Assembly (NCBI RefSeq): GCF_000003605.2
Contig: NW_003122814.1
Location: 1 to 38,642, forward strand
Reading direction: 5' to 3'
From: Saccoglossus kowalevskii
Lineage: Eukaryota > Hemichordata > Enteropneusta > Harrimaniidae
DNA: 38,642 nucleotides
Both the position numbers and the translations under genes were made by a program. The notes below the pieces were generated by a model. That model was given only the letters and a program-made list of their open reading frames with translations, made no database searches and was not told the origin of the DNA. Shown here piece after piece: positions 11,332 through 24,280 of the stretch (its first letter is position 1; the number at the start of each line of letters is the position of its first letter).

Positions 11332-13087
11332 GTTGAGCCTTTATCAAAACGCTTCTGTAGGCCTATATCAAAACGCTGCTGTAAAGCCTACATCACAACG
11401 CCTATGTTAAGCCTATATTAAATGCTTCTGTAGGCCTATATCAAAACACTTCTGTAGGCCTATATCACAACGATTCTGTAGGGCCTATATCACAACGCTG
11501 CTGTAGAGCCTATATCACAACACTGCTGTTGGCCTATATCACAACGCTGCTGTAGGGCCTATAACAATGCTGCTGTAGAGCCTATATCACAATGCTTCTG
11601 TAGAGCCAATATCACAACGCTTCTGTTAAGTCTATATTACAACGCTGCTTTAGAGCCTATATCACAATGCTTCTGTCAAGCCTATATCACAACGCTTCTG
11701 TAAAGCCTATATCACAACACTGCTGTAGAGCCTATATCACAATTATTCTGTAGAGCCAATATCACAACGCTTCTGTTAAGTCTATATCACAACGCTGCTG
11801 TAGAGCCTATATCACAATGCTGCTGTAGAGCCCATATCACAACGCTTCTGTAAAGCCTATATCACAATGCTGCTGTAGGACGTATATCACAACGCTGCTG
11901 TAGAGCGAATATCACAAGGCTGCTGTAGGGCCTATATCACAACGCTGCTGTAGGGCCTATATCACAATGCTGCTGTAGGAACTATATCATAACGCTGCTG
12001 TAGAGCAAATATCACAACGCTGCTGTAGGACCTATATCACAACGCTACTGTAGGACCTATATCAAAATGCTTCTGTAGGCCTATATCACAACGCTGCTGT
12101 AGAGCCTTTATCACAACACTGCTGTAGAGCCTATATCACAGTGCTACTGTAGAGCCTATATCACAACGCTTCTGTTAAGCCTATATCACAACGCTGCTGT
12201 AGGGCCTATATCACAATGCGTCTGTAGGATCTATTTCACAATGCTGCTGTAGAGTCTATATCACAACACTGCTGTAGAGCATATATCACAACGCTGCTGC
12301 AGGACCTATATCACAACGCTTCTGTTAAGCCTTTATCACAACGCTTCTGTAGGACCTATATCACAACGCTGCTGTAGAGCCTATGTCTCAACGTTGCTGT
12401 AGGGACTATATCACAACGCTTTTGTTAACCCTATATCACAACGTTGCTGTAGGCCTATATCATAACGCTGCTGTAGAGCCTATATAACAACGCTGCTGTA
12501 GGCGTACATCACAACGCTTCTGTAGACCTATATCACAATGCTGCTGTAGAGCCTATATCACAACGCTGCTGTAGGCCTATATTACAACGCTGCTGTAGGA
12601 CCTATATGACGCTGCTGCTGTAGAGCCTATATCGTAATGCTGCTGTAGAGCCTATATCATAACGCTGCTGTAGAGCCTATATAACAACGCTGCTGTAGGC
12701 GTACATCACAACGCTTCTGTAGACCTATATCACAATGCTACTGTAGGACCTATATCACAACGCTTCTGTAGGCCTATATCACAATGCTGCTGTAGGCGTA
12801 TTTCACAAGACTGCTGTTAAGCCTATATCACAATGCTGCTGCAGAGCCTATATCACAACACTGCTGTAGAGCTTATATCACAATGCTTCTGTAGTCCTAT
12901 ATCACAACGCTGCTGTAGGCCTATTTCACAACGCTGCTGTAGGCCTATATCACAACGCTGCTGTAGAGCCTATATCACAACGCTGCTCTAGAGCCTATAT
13001 CACAACGCTGGTGTAGAGCCTATATCACAATGCTGCTGTAGAGCGTATATCACAACGCTGCTGTAGAGCCTATATCACAACGCTGCT
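11332..13087 (+). repeat. Diverged third unit of the GTTGAGCC family
   Basis: It begins with GTTGAGCCTTTATC and ends where the next GTTGAGCCATTATC occurs at 13,088. It shares the order CCTATGTTAAG, AATGATG-like monomers, GCAGGACC and GTTAACCC with units 1 and 2 but has several private monomers (CACAAGGCTG, GCGTCTGTAGGATC) and an internal repeat of the TATATAACAACG/GGCGTACATC pair at about 12,483 and 12,683. Confidence 0.7.
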
Positions 13088-14891
13088 GTTGAGCCATTAT
13101 CAAAACGCTTCTGTAGGCCTATATCAAAACGCTGCTGTAAAGCCTATGTCACAACGCCTATGTTAAGCCTATATTAAATGCTTCAGTAGGCCTATATCAA
13201 AACGCTGCTGTAGGACCTATATCACAGCGCTTCTGTTAAGCGTTCATCACATCCCTTCTGTAGGCATATATCAAAACACTTCTGTAGGCCTATATCACAA
13301 CGCTTCTGTAGTACCTATATCACAATGCTTCTGTAGAGCCTATATCACAACACTGCTGTAGAGCCTATATTACAGTGCTACTGTAGAGCCTATATCACAA
13401 CGCTTTTGTTAACCCTATATCACAACGTTGCTGTAGGCCTATATCACAACGCTGCTGTAGAGCCTATATCACAATGCTGCTGTAGGCATATATCACAACG
13501 CTTCTGTAGACCTATATCACAATGCTGCTGTAGAGCCTATATCACAACGCTGCTGTAGAGCCTATAACACAATGCTGCTGTAGAGCCTATATCACAACAC
13601 TGCTGTATGACCTATATCACGCTGCTGTAGGAACTATATCACAACGCTGCTGCAGAGCGAATATCACAAAGCAGCTGTAGAACCTATATCACAACTCCGC
13701 TGTAGGGCCTTTATCACAACGCTGCTCTAGAGCAAATATCACAACGCTACTTTAGTGCCTATATCACAACGCTTCTGTTAAGCCTATATCACAACGCTGC
13801 TGTGGGACCTATATCAGAACGCTTCTGTAGGACCTATTTCACAATGCTGCTGTAGAGCCTATATCACAACACTGCTGTAGAGCCTATATCACAACGCTGC
13901 TGCAGGACCTATATCACAACGCTTCTGTTAACCCTATATCACAACGTTGCTGTAGGCCTATATCGCAACGCTGCTGTAGAGCCTATATCACAATGCTGCT
14001 GTAGAGCCTATATCACAACGCTGCTGTAGAGCCTATAACACAATGCTGCTGTAGAGCCTATATCACAACACTGCTGTATGACCTATATCACAATGCTGCT
14101 GTAGAGCCTATATCACAACGCTGCTGTAGAGCCTATAACACAATGCTGCTGTAGAGCCTATATCACAACACTGCTGTATGACCTATATCACGCTGCTGTA
14201 GGAACTATATCACAACGCTGCTGCAGAGCGAATATCACAAAGCAGCTGTAGAACCTATATCACAACTCCGCTGTAGGGCCTTTATCACAACGCTGCTCTA
14301 GAGCAAATATCACAACGCTACTTTAGTGCCTATATCACAACGCTTCTGTTAAGCCTATATCACAACGCTGCTGTGGGACCTATATCAGAACGCTTCTGTA
14401 GGACCTATTTCACAATGCTGCTGTAGAGCCTATATCACAACACTGCTGTAGAGCCTATATCACAACGCTGCTGCAGGACCTATATCACAACGCTTCTGGT
14501 AACCCTATATCACAACGTTGCTGTAGGCCTATATCGCAACGCTGCTGTAAAGCCTATGTCACAACGCCTATGTTAAGCCTATATTAAATGCTTCTGTAGG
14601 CCTATATCAAAACGCTGCTGTAGGACCTATATCACAGCGCTTCTGTTAAGCGTTCATCACATCCCTTCTGTAGGCATATATCAAAACACTTCTGTAGGCC
14701 TATATCACAACGCTTCTGTAGTGCCTATATCACAATGCTTCTGTAGAGCCTATATCACAACACTGCTGTAGAGCCTATATTACAGTGCTACTGTAGAGCC
14801 TATATCACAACGCTTTTGTTAACCCTATATCACAACGTTGCTGTAGGCCTATATCACAACGCTGCTGTAGAGCCTATATCACAACGCTGCT
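13088..14891 (+). repeat. 1804-bp tandem duplication, copy 1
   Basis: The whole unit is repeated immediately downstream at a constant offset of 1804 bp: GTTGAGCC at 13,088 and 14,892, AGCCTATGTC at 13,141 and 14,945, GGAACTATATC at about 13,630 and 15,434, and TCTGGTAACC at about 14,495 and 16,299. I noticed only three substitutions between the copies: CTTCAGTAGG against CTTCTGTAGG near 13,183, GCTGCTGTAG against GCTGCCGTAG near 14,022, and AGAGCAAAT against AGATCAAAT near 14,302. That makes it the least diverged large repeat in the window. Confidence 0.92.
13560..14540 (+). repeat. 571-bp nested duplication
   Basis: Within copy 1 of the 1804-bp unit, GGAACTATATC recurs 571 bp apart (13,630 and 14,201), as do AAAGCAGCTGTAG, ACTCCGCTG, CTACTTTAGTGCC and TATATCAGAACG. 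The copies are told apart by CTTCTGTTAACC (first) and CTTCTGGTAACC (second). The same pair recurs in copy 2 at about 15,364-16,344. Confidence 0.88.
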
Positions 14892-15284
14892 GTTGAGCCA
14901 TTATCAAAACGCTTCTGTAGGCCTATATCAAAACGCTGCTGTAAAGCCTATGTCACAACGCCTATGTTAAGCCTATATTAAATGCTTCTGTAGGCCTATA
15001 TCAAAACGCTGCTGTAGGACCTATATCACAGCGCTTCTGTTAAGCGTTCATCACATCCCTTCTGTAGGCATATATCAAAACACTTCTGTAGGCCTATATC
15101 ACAACGCTTCTGTAGTACCTATATCACAATGCTTCTGTAGAGCCTATATCACAACACTGCTGTAGAGCCTATATTACAGTGCTACTGTAGAGCCTATATC
15201 ACAACGCTTTTGTTAACCCTATATCACAACGTTGCTGTAGGCCTATATCACAACGCTGCTGTAGAGCCTATATCACAATGCTGC
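14551..15284 (+). repeat. Roughly 340-bp AGCCTATGTC block, two copies 394 bp apart
   Basis: A block beginning AGCCTATGTCACAACG and containing CCTATGTTAAG, ATTAAATG, GCGTTCATCACATCCC, GTAGGCATATATC, ATTACAGTGCTAC and TTTTGTTAACCC starts at 14,551 and again at 14,945. Other copies start at 13,141, 16,355 and 26,972, giving five in the window. The second of these two copies belongs to copy 2 of the 1804-bp unit. Confidence 0.85.
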
Positions 15285-16695
15285 TGTAGGCATATATCAC
15301 AACGCTTCTGTAGACCTATATCACAATGCTGCTGTAGAGCCTATATCACAACGCTGCTGTAGAGCCTATAACACAATGCTGCTGTAGAGCCTATATCACA
15401 ACACTGCTGTATGACCTATATCACGCTGCTGTAGGAACTATATCACAACGCTGCTGCAGAGCGAATATCACAAAGCAGCTGTAGAACCTATATCACAACT
15501 CCGCTGTAGGGCCTTTATCACAACGCTGCTCTAGAGCAAATATCACAACGCTACTTTAGTGCCTATATCACAACGCTTCTGTTAAGCCTATATCACAACG
15601 CTGCTGTGGGACCTATATCAGAACGCTTCTGTAGGACCTATTTCACAATGCTGCTGTAGAGCCTATATCACAACACTGCTGTAGAGCCTATATCACAACG
15701 CTGCTGCAGGACCTATATCACAACGCTTCTGTTAACCCTATATCACAACGTTGCTGTAGGCCTATATCGCAACGCTGCTGTAGAGCCTATATCACAATGC
15801 TGCTGTAGAGCCTATATCACAACGCTGCCGTAGAGCCTATAACACAATGCTGCTGTAGAGCCTATATCACAACACTGCTGTATGACCTATATCACAATGC
15901 TGCTGTAGAGCCTATATCACAACGCTGCTGTAGAGCCTATAACACAATGCTGCTGTAGAGCCTATATCACAACACTGCTGTATGACCTATATCACGCTGC
16001 TGTAGGAACTATATCACAACGCTGCTGCAGAGCGAATATCACAAAGCAGCTGTAGAACCTATATCACAACTCCGCTGTAGGGCCTTTATCACAACGCTGC
16101 TCTAGATCAAATATCACAACGCTACTTTAGTGCCTATATCACAACGCTTCTGTTAAGCCTATATCACAACGCTGCTGTGGGACCTATATCAGAACGCTTC
16201 TGTAGGACCTATTTCACAATGCTGCTGTAGAGCCTATATCACAACACTGCTGTAGAGCCTATATCACAACGCTGCTGCAGGACCTATATCACAACGCTTC
16301 TGGTAACCCTATATCACAACGTTGCTGTAGGCCTATATCGCAACGCTGCTGTAAAGCCTATGTCACAACGCCTATGTTAAGCCTATATTAAATGCTTCTG
16401 TAGGCCTATATCAAAACGCTGCTGTAGGACCTATATCACAGCGCTTCTGTTAAGCGTTCATCACATCCCTTCTGTAGGCATATATCAAAACACTTCTGTA
16501 GGCCTATATCACAACGCTTCTGTAGTGCCTATATCACAATGCTTCTGTAGAGCCTATATCACAACACTGCTGTAGAGCCTATATTACAGTGCTACTGTAG
16601 AGCCTATATCACAACGCTTTTGTTAACCCTATATCACAACGTTGCTGTAGGCCTATATCACAACGCTGCTGTAGAGCCTATATCACAATGCTGCT
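14892..16695 (+). repeat. 1804-bp tandem duplication, copy 2
   Basis: Partner of 13,088-14,891, with no bases between. After about 16,690 the sequence continues with GCATATATC instead of another GTTGAGCC monomer, so there are two copies. The nested 571-bp duplication is present in both copies and therefore predates this event. Confidence 0.92.
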
Positions 16696-16829
16696 GTAGG
16701 CATATATCACAACGCTTCTGTAGACCTATATCACAATGCTGCTGTAGAGCCTATATCACAACGCTGCTGTAGAGCCTATATCACAACACTGCTGTAGAGT
16801 TTATATCACAATGCTTCTGTAGGCCTATA

Positions 16830-18507
16830 TCACAACGCCGCTGTAGGGCCTTTATCACAACGCTGCTCTAGAGCAAATATCACAACGTTACTGTAGTGCC
16901 TATATCACAATGCTTCTGTAGAGCCTATATGACAACGCTGCTGTAGAGCCTATATCACAACGCTGCTGTAGAGCCTATTTCACAGTGCTGGTGTAGAGCC
17001 TATATCACAAAACTGCTGTAGAGCCTATATCACAATGCTGCTGTAGAGCCTGTATCACAATGCTGCTGCAGGACCTATATCACAACGCTTCTGTAGAACC
17101 TGTTTCACAATGCTGCTGTAGAGCCTATATCACAAAACTGCTGTAGAGCCTATATCACAACGCTGCTGCAGGACCTATATCACAACGCTTCTGTTAAGCC
17201 TTTATCACAACGCTTCTGTAGGCCTATATCACAATGCTGCTGTAGGCGTATTTCACAAAACTGCTGTTAAGCCTATATCACAACGCTGCTGTAGAGCCTA
17301 TATCACAACACTGCTGTAGAGTTTATATCACAATGCTTCTGTAGTCCTATATCACAACGCTGCTGTAGGCCTATTTCACAACGCTGCTGTAGGCCTATAT
17401 CACAACGCTGCTGTAGAGCCTATATCACAAAACTGCTGTAGAGCCTATATCACAACGCTGCTGCAGGACCTATATCACAACGCTTCTGTTAAGCCTTTAT
17501 CACAACGCTTCTGTAGGCCTATATCACAATGCTGCTGTAGGCGTATTTCACAAAACTGCTGTTAAGCCTATATCACAACGCTGCTGTAGAGCCTATATCA
17601 CAACACTGCTGTAGAGTTTATATCACAATGCTTCTGTAGTCCTATATCACAACGCTGCTGTAGGCCTATTTCACAACGCTGCTGCAGAGCGAATATCACA
17701 AAGCTGCTGTAGAGCCTATATCACAACACCGCTGTAGGGCCTTTATCACAACGCTGCTCTAGAGCAAATATCACAACGTTACTGTAGTGCTTATATCACA
17801 ATGCTTCTGTAGAGCCTATATGACAACGCTGCTGTAGAGCCTATATCACAACGCTGCTGTAGAGCCTATTTCACGGTGCTGGTGTAGAGCCTATATCACA
17901 AAACTGCTGTAGAGCCTATATCACAACGCTGCTGTAGAGCCTACATCACAATGCTGCAGCAGGACCTATATCACAACGCTTCTGTAGAACCTGTTTCACA
18001 ATGCTGCTGTAGAGCCTATATCACAAAACTGCTGTAGAGCCTATATCACAACGCTGCTGCAGGACCTATATCACAACGCTTCTGTTAAGCCTTTATCACA
18101 ACGCTTCTGTAGGCCTATATCACAATGCTGCTGTAGGCGTATTTCACAAAACTGCTGTTAAGCCTATATCACAACGCTGCTGCAGAGCCTATATCACAAC
18201 ACTGCTGTAGAGTTTATATCACAATGCTTCTGTAGTCCTATATCACAACGCTGCTGTAGGCCTATTTCACAACGCTGCTGTAGGCCTATATCACAACGCT
18301 GCTGTAGAGCCTATATCACAATGCTGCTCTAGAGCCTATATCACAACGCTGCTGTACAGCCTATAACACAACGCTGCTGTAGAGCGTATATCACAACATT
18401 GCTGTAGGGCCTATATCACAACGCTGCTGTAGGAACTATATCACAACGCTGCTGCAGAGCGAATATCACAAAGCTGCTGTAGAGCCTATATCACAACGCC
18501 GCTGTAG
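16830..18507 (+). repeat. 891-bp displaced repeat with a nested 295-bp step
   Basis: The GGGCCTTTATCAC/CTCTAGAGCAAAT/AACGTTACTG series starts near 16,846, 17,737 and 18,507 (spacings 891 and 770). The AGAGTTTATATC monomer appears at 16,796, 17,318, 17,613 and 18,209; 17,318 to 17,613 is a local 295-bp duplication and 17,318 to 18,209 is again 891. Distinctive monomers are CTATATGACAACG, CAGTGCTGGTG and ACCTGTTTCAC. Confidence 0.8.
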
Positions 18508-19169
18508 GGCCTTTATCACAACGCTGCTCTAGAGCAAATATCACAACGTTACTGTAGTGCCTATATCACAATGCTTCTGTAGAGCCTATATGACAACGCT
18601 GCTGTAGAGCCTATATCACAACGCTGCTGTAGAGCCTATTTCACAGTGCTGGTGTAGAGCCTATATCACAAAACTGCTGTAGAGCCTATATCACAACGCT
18701 GCTGTAGAGCCTATATCACAATGCTGCTGCAGGACCTATATCACAACGCTTCTGTAGAACCTGTTTCACAATGCTGCTGTAGAGCCTATATCACAAAACT
18801 GCTGTAGAGCCTATATCACAACGCTGCTGCAGGACCTATGTCACAACGCTTCTGTTAAGCCTTTATCACAACGCTTCTGTAGAACCCATATCTCAACGCT
18901 GCTGTAGAGCCTATATCACAACGTTGCTGTAGGGCCTATATCACAACACTTTTGTTAACCCTATATCACAAAGTTGCTGTAGGCCTATATCACAACGCTG
19001 CTGTAGAGCCTATATCACAACGCTGCTGTAGGCGTATATCACAACGCTTCTGTAGACCTATATCACAATGCTGCTGTAGTGCCTATATCACAACGCTGCT
19101 GTAGAGCCTATATCACAGCGCTGCTGTAGAGCCTATATCATAACGCTTCTGTTAAGCCTATATCACAAC

Positions 19170-19730
19170 ACTGCTGTAGAGCCTATATATTACATTTCTG
19201 CTGTAGGCTTATATCACAATGCTGCTGTTGAGCCTATATTACAATGCATCTCTAGGCCTATATCACAACGCTGCTGTAGAGCCTATATCACAACGCTGCT
19301 GTAGAGCCTATATCACAACGCTGCTATAGGACCTATATCACAATGCTGCTGAAGAGCCTATAGCACATTGCTGCTGTAGGGCTATATAACAACGCTGCTG
19401 TAGGCCTATATCACAACGCTGCTGTAGGGCTATATCACAACACTGCTGTAAAGCCTATATCACAACGCTTCTGTTGGCCTATATCAAAACTCTGCTGTTG
19501 AGCCTATATCATAACGCTGCTGTAGAGCCTATATCACAACGCTGCTGTAGGACCTATATCTCAACGCTTCTGTAGGACCTATTTCACAATGCTGCTGTAG
19601 AGCCTATATCACAAAACTGCTGTAGAGCCTATATCACAACGCTGCTGCAGGACCTATATCACAACGCTTCTGTTAAGCCTTTATCACAACGCTTCTGTAG
19701 AACCTATATCACAATGCTGCTGTAGAGCCT
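19170..19730 (+). repeat. Diverged relic of the 1924-bp family
   Basis: The order TATATATTACATT, GCATCT, GGGCTATATAACAACG, GTTGGCC, AACTCTGCTGTTGAGCC and GCAGGACC reproduces the middle of the units at 6.3-11.3 kb, with changes such as CATTTCTGCTG for CATTGCTGCTG and ATCTCTAGG for ATCTGTAGG. It shows that the family once extended beyond its present tandem run. Confidence 0.75.
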
Positions 19731-20987
19731 ATATCACAATGCTGCTCTAGAGCCTATATCACAACGCTTCTGTAGAGCCTATTTCACAACGCTGCTGTAG
19801 GCCTATATCACAACGCTGCTGTAGAGCCTATATCACAATGCTGCTCTAGAGCCTATATCACAACGCTGCTGTACAGCCTATAACACAACGCTGCTGTAGA
19901 GCGTATATCACAACGTTGCTGTAGAGCCTATATCACAACGCTGCTGTTGAGCCATTATCAAAACGCTCTTTAGGCCTATATCACAACGCTGCTGTAGGGC
20001 CTATATCACAACGCTTCTGTTAAGTCTATATCACAACGCTGCTGTAGAGCCTATATCACAACACTTCTGTTAAGCCTATATCACAACGCTTCTGTTAAGC
20101 AAAAATCACAACACTGCTGTAGACCCTATATCACAACGCTTCTGTAGAGCCTTTATCACAACGCTGCTGTAGAGCGAATATCACAACGCTGCTGTAGGGT
20201 CTATATCACAAGGCTGCTGTAGGACCTATATCACAACGCTGCTGTAGGACCTATATCACAACGCTACTATAGAGCGGATATCACAAGGCTGCTGTTGGGC
20301 CTATATCACAATGCTCCTGTAGGGCCTATATCACAACGCTGCTGTAGGATCTATATCACAACGCTGCTGCAGAGCGAATATCATAAAGCTGCTGTAGAGC
20401 CTATATCACAACGCCGCTGTAGGGCCTATATCACAACGCTGCTCTAGAGCAAATATCACAACGCTGCTGAAGAGCCTATATCACAACGCTGCTGTAGAGC
20501 GAATGTCACAACGCTGGTGTAGGCCTATATCACAACGCTGCTGTAGAGCCTATATCACAGCGGTGCTGTAGAGCCTATATCACAACGCTTCTGTAGAGCC
20601 TATATCAAAACACTTCTGTAGAGCCTATATCACAACGCTGCTGTAAAGCCTATATCACAGCGGTGCTGTAGAGCATATATCACAATGCTTCTGTTAAGCC
20701 TATATCACAATGCTGCTGTAGGACCTCTATCACAACGCTTCTGTAGGACCTATTTCACAATGCTGCTGTAGAGCCTATATCACAACACTGCTGTAGAGCC
20801 TATATCACAATGCTGCTGCAGGACCTATATCACAACGCTTCTGTAGGACCTATATCACAACGCTGCTGTAGAGCGTATATCACAACGTTGCTATAGGGCC
20901 TATATCACAATGCTTTTTGTTAACCCTATATCACAACGCTTCTGTAGGACCTATATATCACAACGCTGCTGTAGAGCCTATATCACA

Positions 20988-21800
20988 ATACTGCTGTAGA
21001 CCTATATCACAACGCTGCAGTAGAGCCTATATCACAACGCTGCTGTAGAGCCTATATCACAACACTGCTGTAGTGCTATATTACAACGCTGCTGTAGAGC
21101 CAATATCACAACACTGCTGTAGAACCTATATCACAATGCTTCTGTTAAAGCCTATATCACAACGCTGCTGTAGACCCTATATCACAACGCTGCCGAAGAG
21201 CGAATATCACAATGCTGCTGTAGAGCCTATATCAAAACACTTCTGTAGAGCCCATATCACAACGCGCTTGTAGGCCTATATCACAATGCTACTGTTAAGC
21301 CTATATCACAACGCTGCTGTAGGCCTATATCACAACGCTGCTCTAGTGCCTATATCACAACGCTGCTGTAGACCTATATCAAAACGCTGCTGTAGAGCCT
21401 ATATCACAACGCTTCTGTTAAGCCAATATCACAACGCTGCTGTTGGTCTATATCACAACGCTGCTGTAGAGCCTACATCACAACGCTTCTGTAGAGCCTA
21501 TATCACAACGCTGCCATAGGCCTATATCACAACGCTACTGTTAAGCCTATAACACAACGGTGCTGTAGGACCTATATCACAATGCTGCTGTAGAGCCTAT
21601 ATCACAACGCTGCTGTAGGTCTATATCACACCGCTGCTGTAGAGCCTATATCACAATGCTTCTGTTAAGCCTATATCACAACGCTGGTGTAGGTCTATGT
21701 CACAACGCTGCTGTAGTGCCTATACCACAACGCTGCTGTACAGCCTTTATCACAACGGTGCTGTAGAGCCTATATCACAACGCTTCTGTAGAGCCTATAT
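20988..21800 (+). repeat. 3293-bp displaced duplication, left copy
   Basis: It matches 24,281-25,093 at a constant offset of 3293 bp, anchored by ATACTGCTGTAGACC, GTAGTGCTATATTAC (21,071 and 24,364), CTGTTAAAGCC, CAACGCGC and GCTGCCATAGG. Differences are few: CGCGCTTG against CGCGCCTG, and GCTACTGTTAAG against GCTATTGTTAAG. A more diverged third copy of the left half lies near 33,600-33,910. Confidence 0.87.
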
Positions 21801-22339
21801 CACAACTCTTCTGTAGAGCCTATACCACAACGCTTCTGTAGAGCCTATATCACAATGCTGCTATAGGACCTATATCACAATGCTGCTGTAGGTCTATATC
21901 ACAACGCTGCTGTGGAGCCTATATCACAACGCTGCTGCAGGACCTATATCACAACGCTTCTGTTAAGCCTTTATCACAACGCTTCTGTAGGACCTATATC
22001 ACAACGCTGATGTAGAGCCTATATCACAACGTTCTGTAGGGACTATATCACAACGCTTTTGTTAACCCTATATCACAACGTTGCTGTAGGCCTATATCAC
22101 AACGCTGCTGTAGAGCCTCTATCACAACGCTGCGGTAGGCGTATATCACAACGCTTCTGTAGACCTATATCACAATGCTTCTGTAGAGCCTATATCACAA
22201 CGCTGCTGTAGGCCTATATTACAACGCTGCTGTAGGACCTATATGACGACGCTGCTGTAGAACCTATATCACAACGCTGCTGTAGAGCCTATAACACAAT
22301 GCTGCTGTAGAGCCTATATCACAACACTGCTGTATGACC

Positions 22340-22640
22340 TATATCACAATGCTACTGTAGGACCTATATCACAACGCTTCTGTAGGCCTATATCACAACA
22401 CTTCTGTTAAGCCTATATCACAACGCTTCTGTAGGCCTATATCACAATGCTGCTGTAGGCGTAATTCACATGACTGCTGTTAAGCCTATATCACAACGCT
22501 GCTGTAGAGCCTATATCACAACACTGCTGTAGGACCTATATCACAATGCTACTGTAGGACCTATATCACAACGCTTCTGTAGGCCTATATCACAATGCTG
22601 CTGTAGGCGTAATTCACATGACTGCTGTTAAGCCTATATC
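22340..22640 (+). repeat. Local duplication with the GCGTAATTCACATGAC monomer
   Basis: A short run (GCTACTGTAGGACC, CTTCTGTAGGCC, GCTGCTGTAGGCGTAATTCACATGAC, TGTTAAGCC) occurs twice. The GTAATTCACATG marker is 148 bp apart (about 22,461 and 22,609), while the GCTACTG marker is 197 bp apart because the left copy contains two additional monomers. Confidence 0.8.
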
Positions 22641-23349
22641 ACAACGCTGCTGTAGGACCTATATCACAATGCTTCTGTAGTCCTATATCACAACGCTGCT
22701 GTAGGCCTATTTCACAACGCTGCTGTAGGCCTATATCACAAAGCTGCTGTAGAGCCTATATCACAACGCTGCTCTAGAGCCTATATCACAACGCTGCTGT
22801 AGAGCGTATATCACAACGCTGCTGTAGAGCCTATATCACAACGCTGCTGTTGAGCCATTATCAAAACACTTCTGTAGGCCTATATCAAAACGCTGCAGTA
22901 AAGCCTATATCACAACCCCTATGTTAAGCCTATATTAAATGCTTCTGTAGGCCTATATCAAAACGCTGCTGTAGGACCTATATCACAGCGCTTCTGATAA
23001 GTGTTTATCACAACGCTTCTGTAGGCCTATATCAAAACACTTCTGTAGGCCTATATCACAACGCTTCTGTAGGGCCTATATCACAACGCTGCTGTAGAGC
23101 CTATATCACAACACTGCTGTAGGCCTATATCACAACGATGCTGTAGAGAAAATATCACATCGCTTCTGTTAAGTCTATATTACAACGCTGCTGTAGAGCC
23201 TATATCACAATGCTTCTGTCAAGCCTATATCACAACGCTTCTGTAAAGCCTATATCACAACACTGCTGTAGGCCTATATCACAACGCTGCTGTAGAGCCT
23301 ATATCACAATGCTTCTGCAGAGCCAATATCACAACGCTGCTGTAGGAAT

Positions 23350-24030
23350 TATATCACAACGCTGCTGCAGAGCGAATATCACAAATCTGCTGTAGAGCCT
23401 ATATCACAACGCCGCTGTAGGGCCTTTATCACAACGCTGCTCTAGAGCAAATATCACTACGCTACTGTAGTGCCTATATCACAAGGCTTCTGTAGAGCCT
23501 ATATCACAACGCTTCTGTAGGGCCTATATCACAACGCTGCTCTAGAGCCTATATCACAACGCTGCTGTAGAGCCTATATCACAACGCTTCTGTAGGGCCT
23601 ATATCACAACGCTGCTCTAGAGCCTATATCACAACGCTGCTGTAGAGCCTATATCACAACGCTGCTGTAGAACCTATATCACAATGCTTCTGTTAAAGCC
23701 TATATCACAACGCTGCTGTAGACCCTATATCACAATGCTGCTGAAGAGCGAATATCACAATGCTGCTGTGGAGCCTATAATACACACTTCTGTAGAGCCC
23801 ATATCACAACGCGCCTGTAGGCCTATATCACAATGCTACTGTTAAGCCTATATCACAAATCTGCTGTAGAGCCAATATCACAACGCCGCTGTAGGGCCTT
23901 TATCACAATGCTGCTCTAGAGCAAATATCACAACGCTACTGTAGTGCCTATATCACAATGCTTCTGTAGAGCCTATATCACAACGCTTCTGTAGGGCCTA
24001 TATCAAAACGCTGCTCTAGAGCTATATCAC
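23350..24030 (+). repeat. 474-bp displaced repeat and 75-bp local triplet
   Basis: The GCCGCTGTAGGGCCTTTATC/CTCTAGAGCAAAT/CTACTGTAGTGCC run occurs at about 23,410 and 23,884 (offset 474). Between them the monomer trio ending GCTGCTCTAGAGCC is repeated at 75-bp spacing (23,541 and 23,616). The intervening segment at 23,660-23,830 resembles the core of the 3293-bp repeat in a degraded form (CCTATAATACACAC). Confidence 0.7.
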
Positions 24031-24280
24031 AACGATGCTGTAGAGCCTATATCACAATGCTGCTGTACAGCCTATATCACAACGCTTCTGTAGAGCCTAT
24101 ATCACAACGCTGCTGTAGGCCTATATCACAACGCTGCTGTAGAGCCTATATAACAATGCTTCTGTACAGCCTATATCACAACGCTTCTGTACAGCCTATA
24201 TTACAACGCTTCTGTAGACCCTATATCACAACGCTTCTGTAGAACTTATATCACAACGCTGCTGTAGAGCCTATATCACA

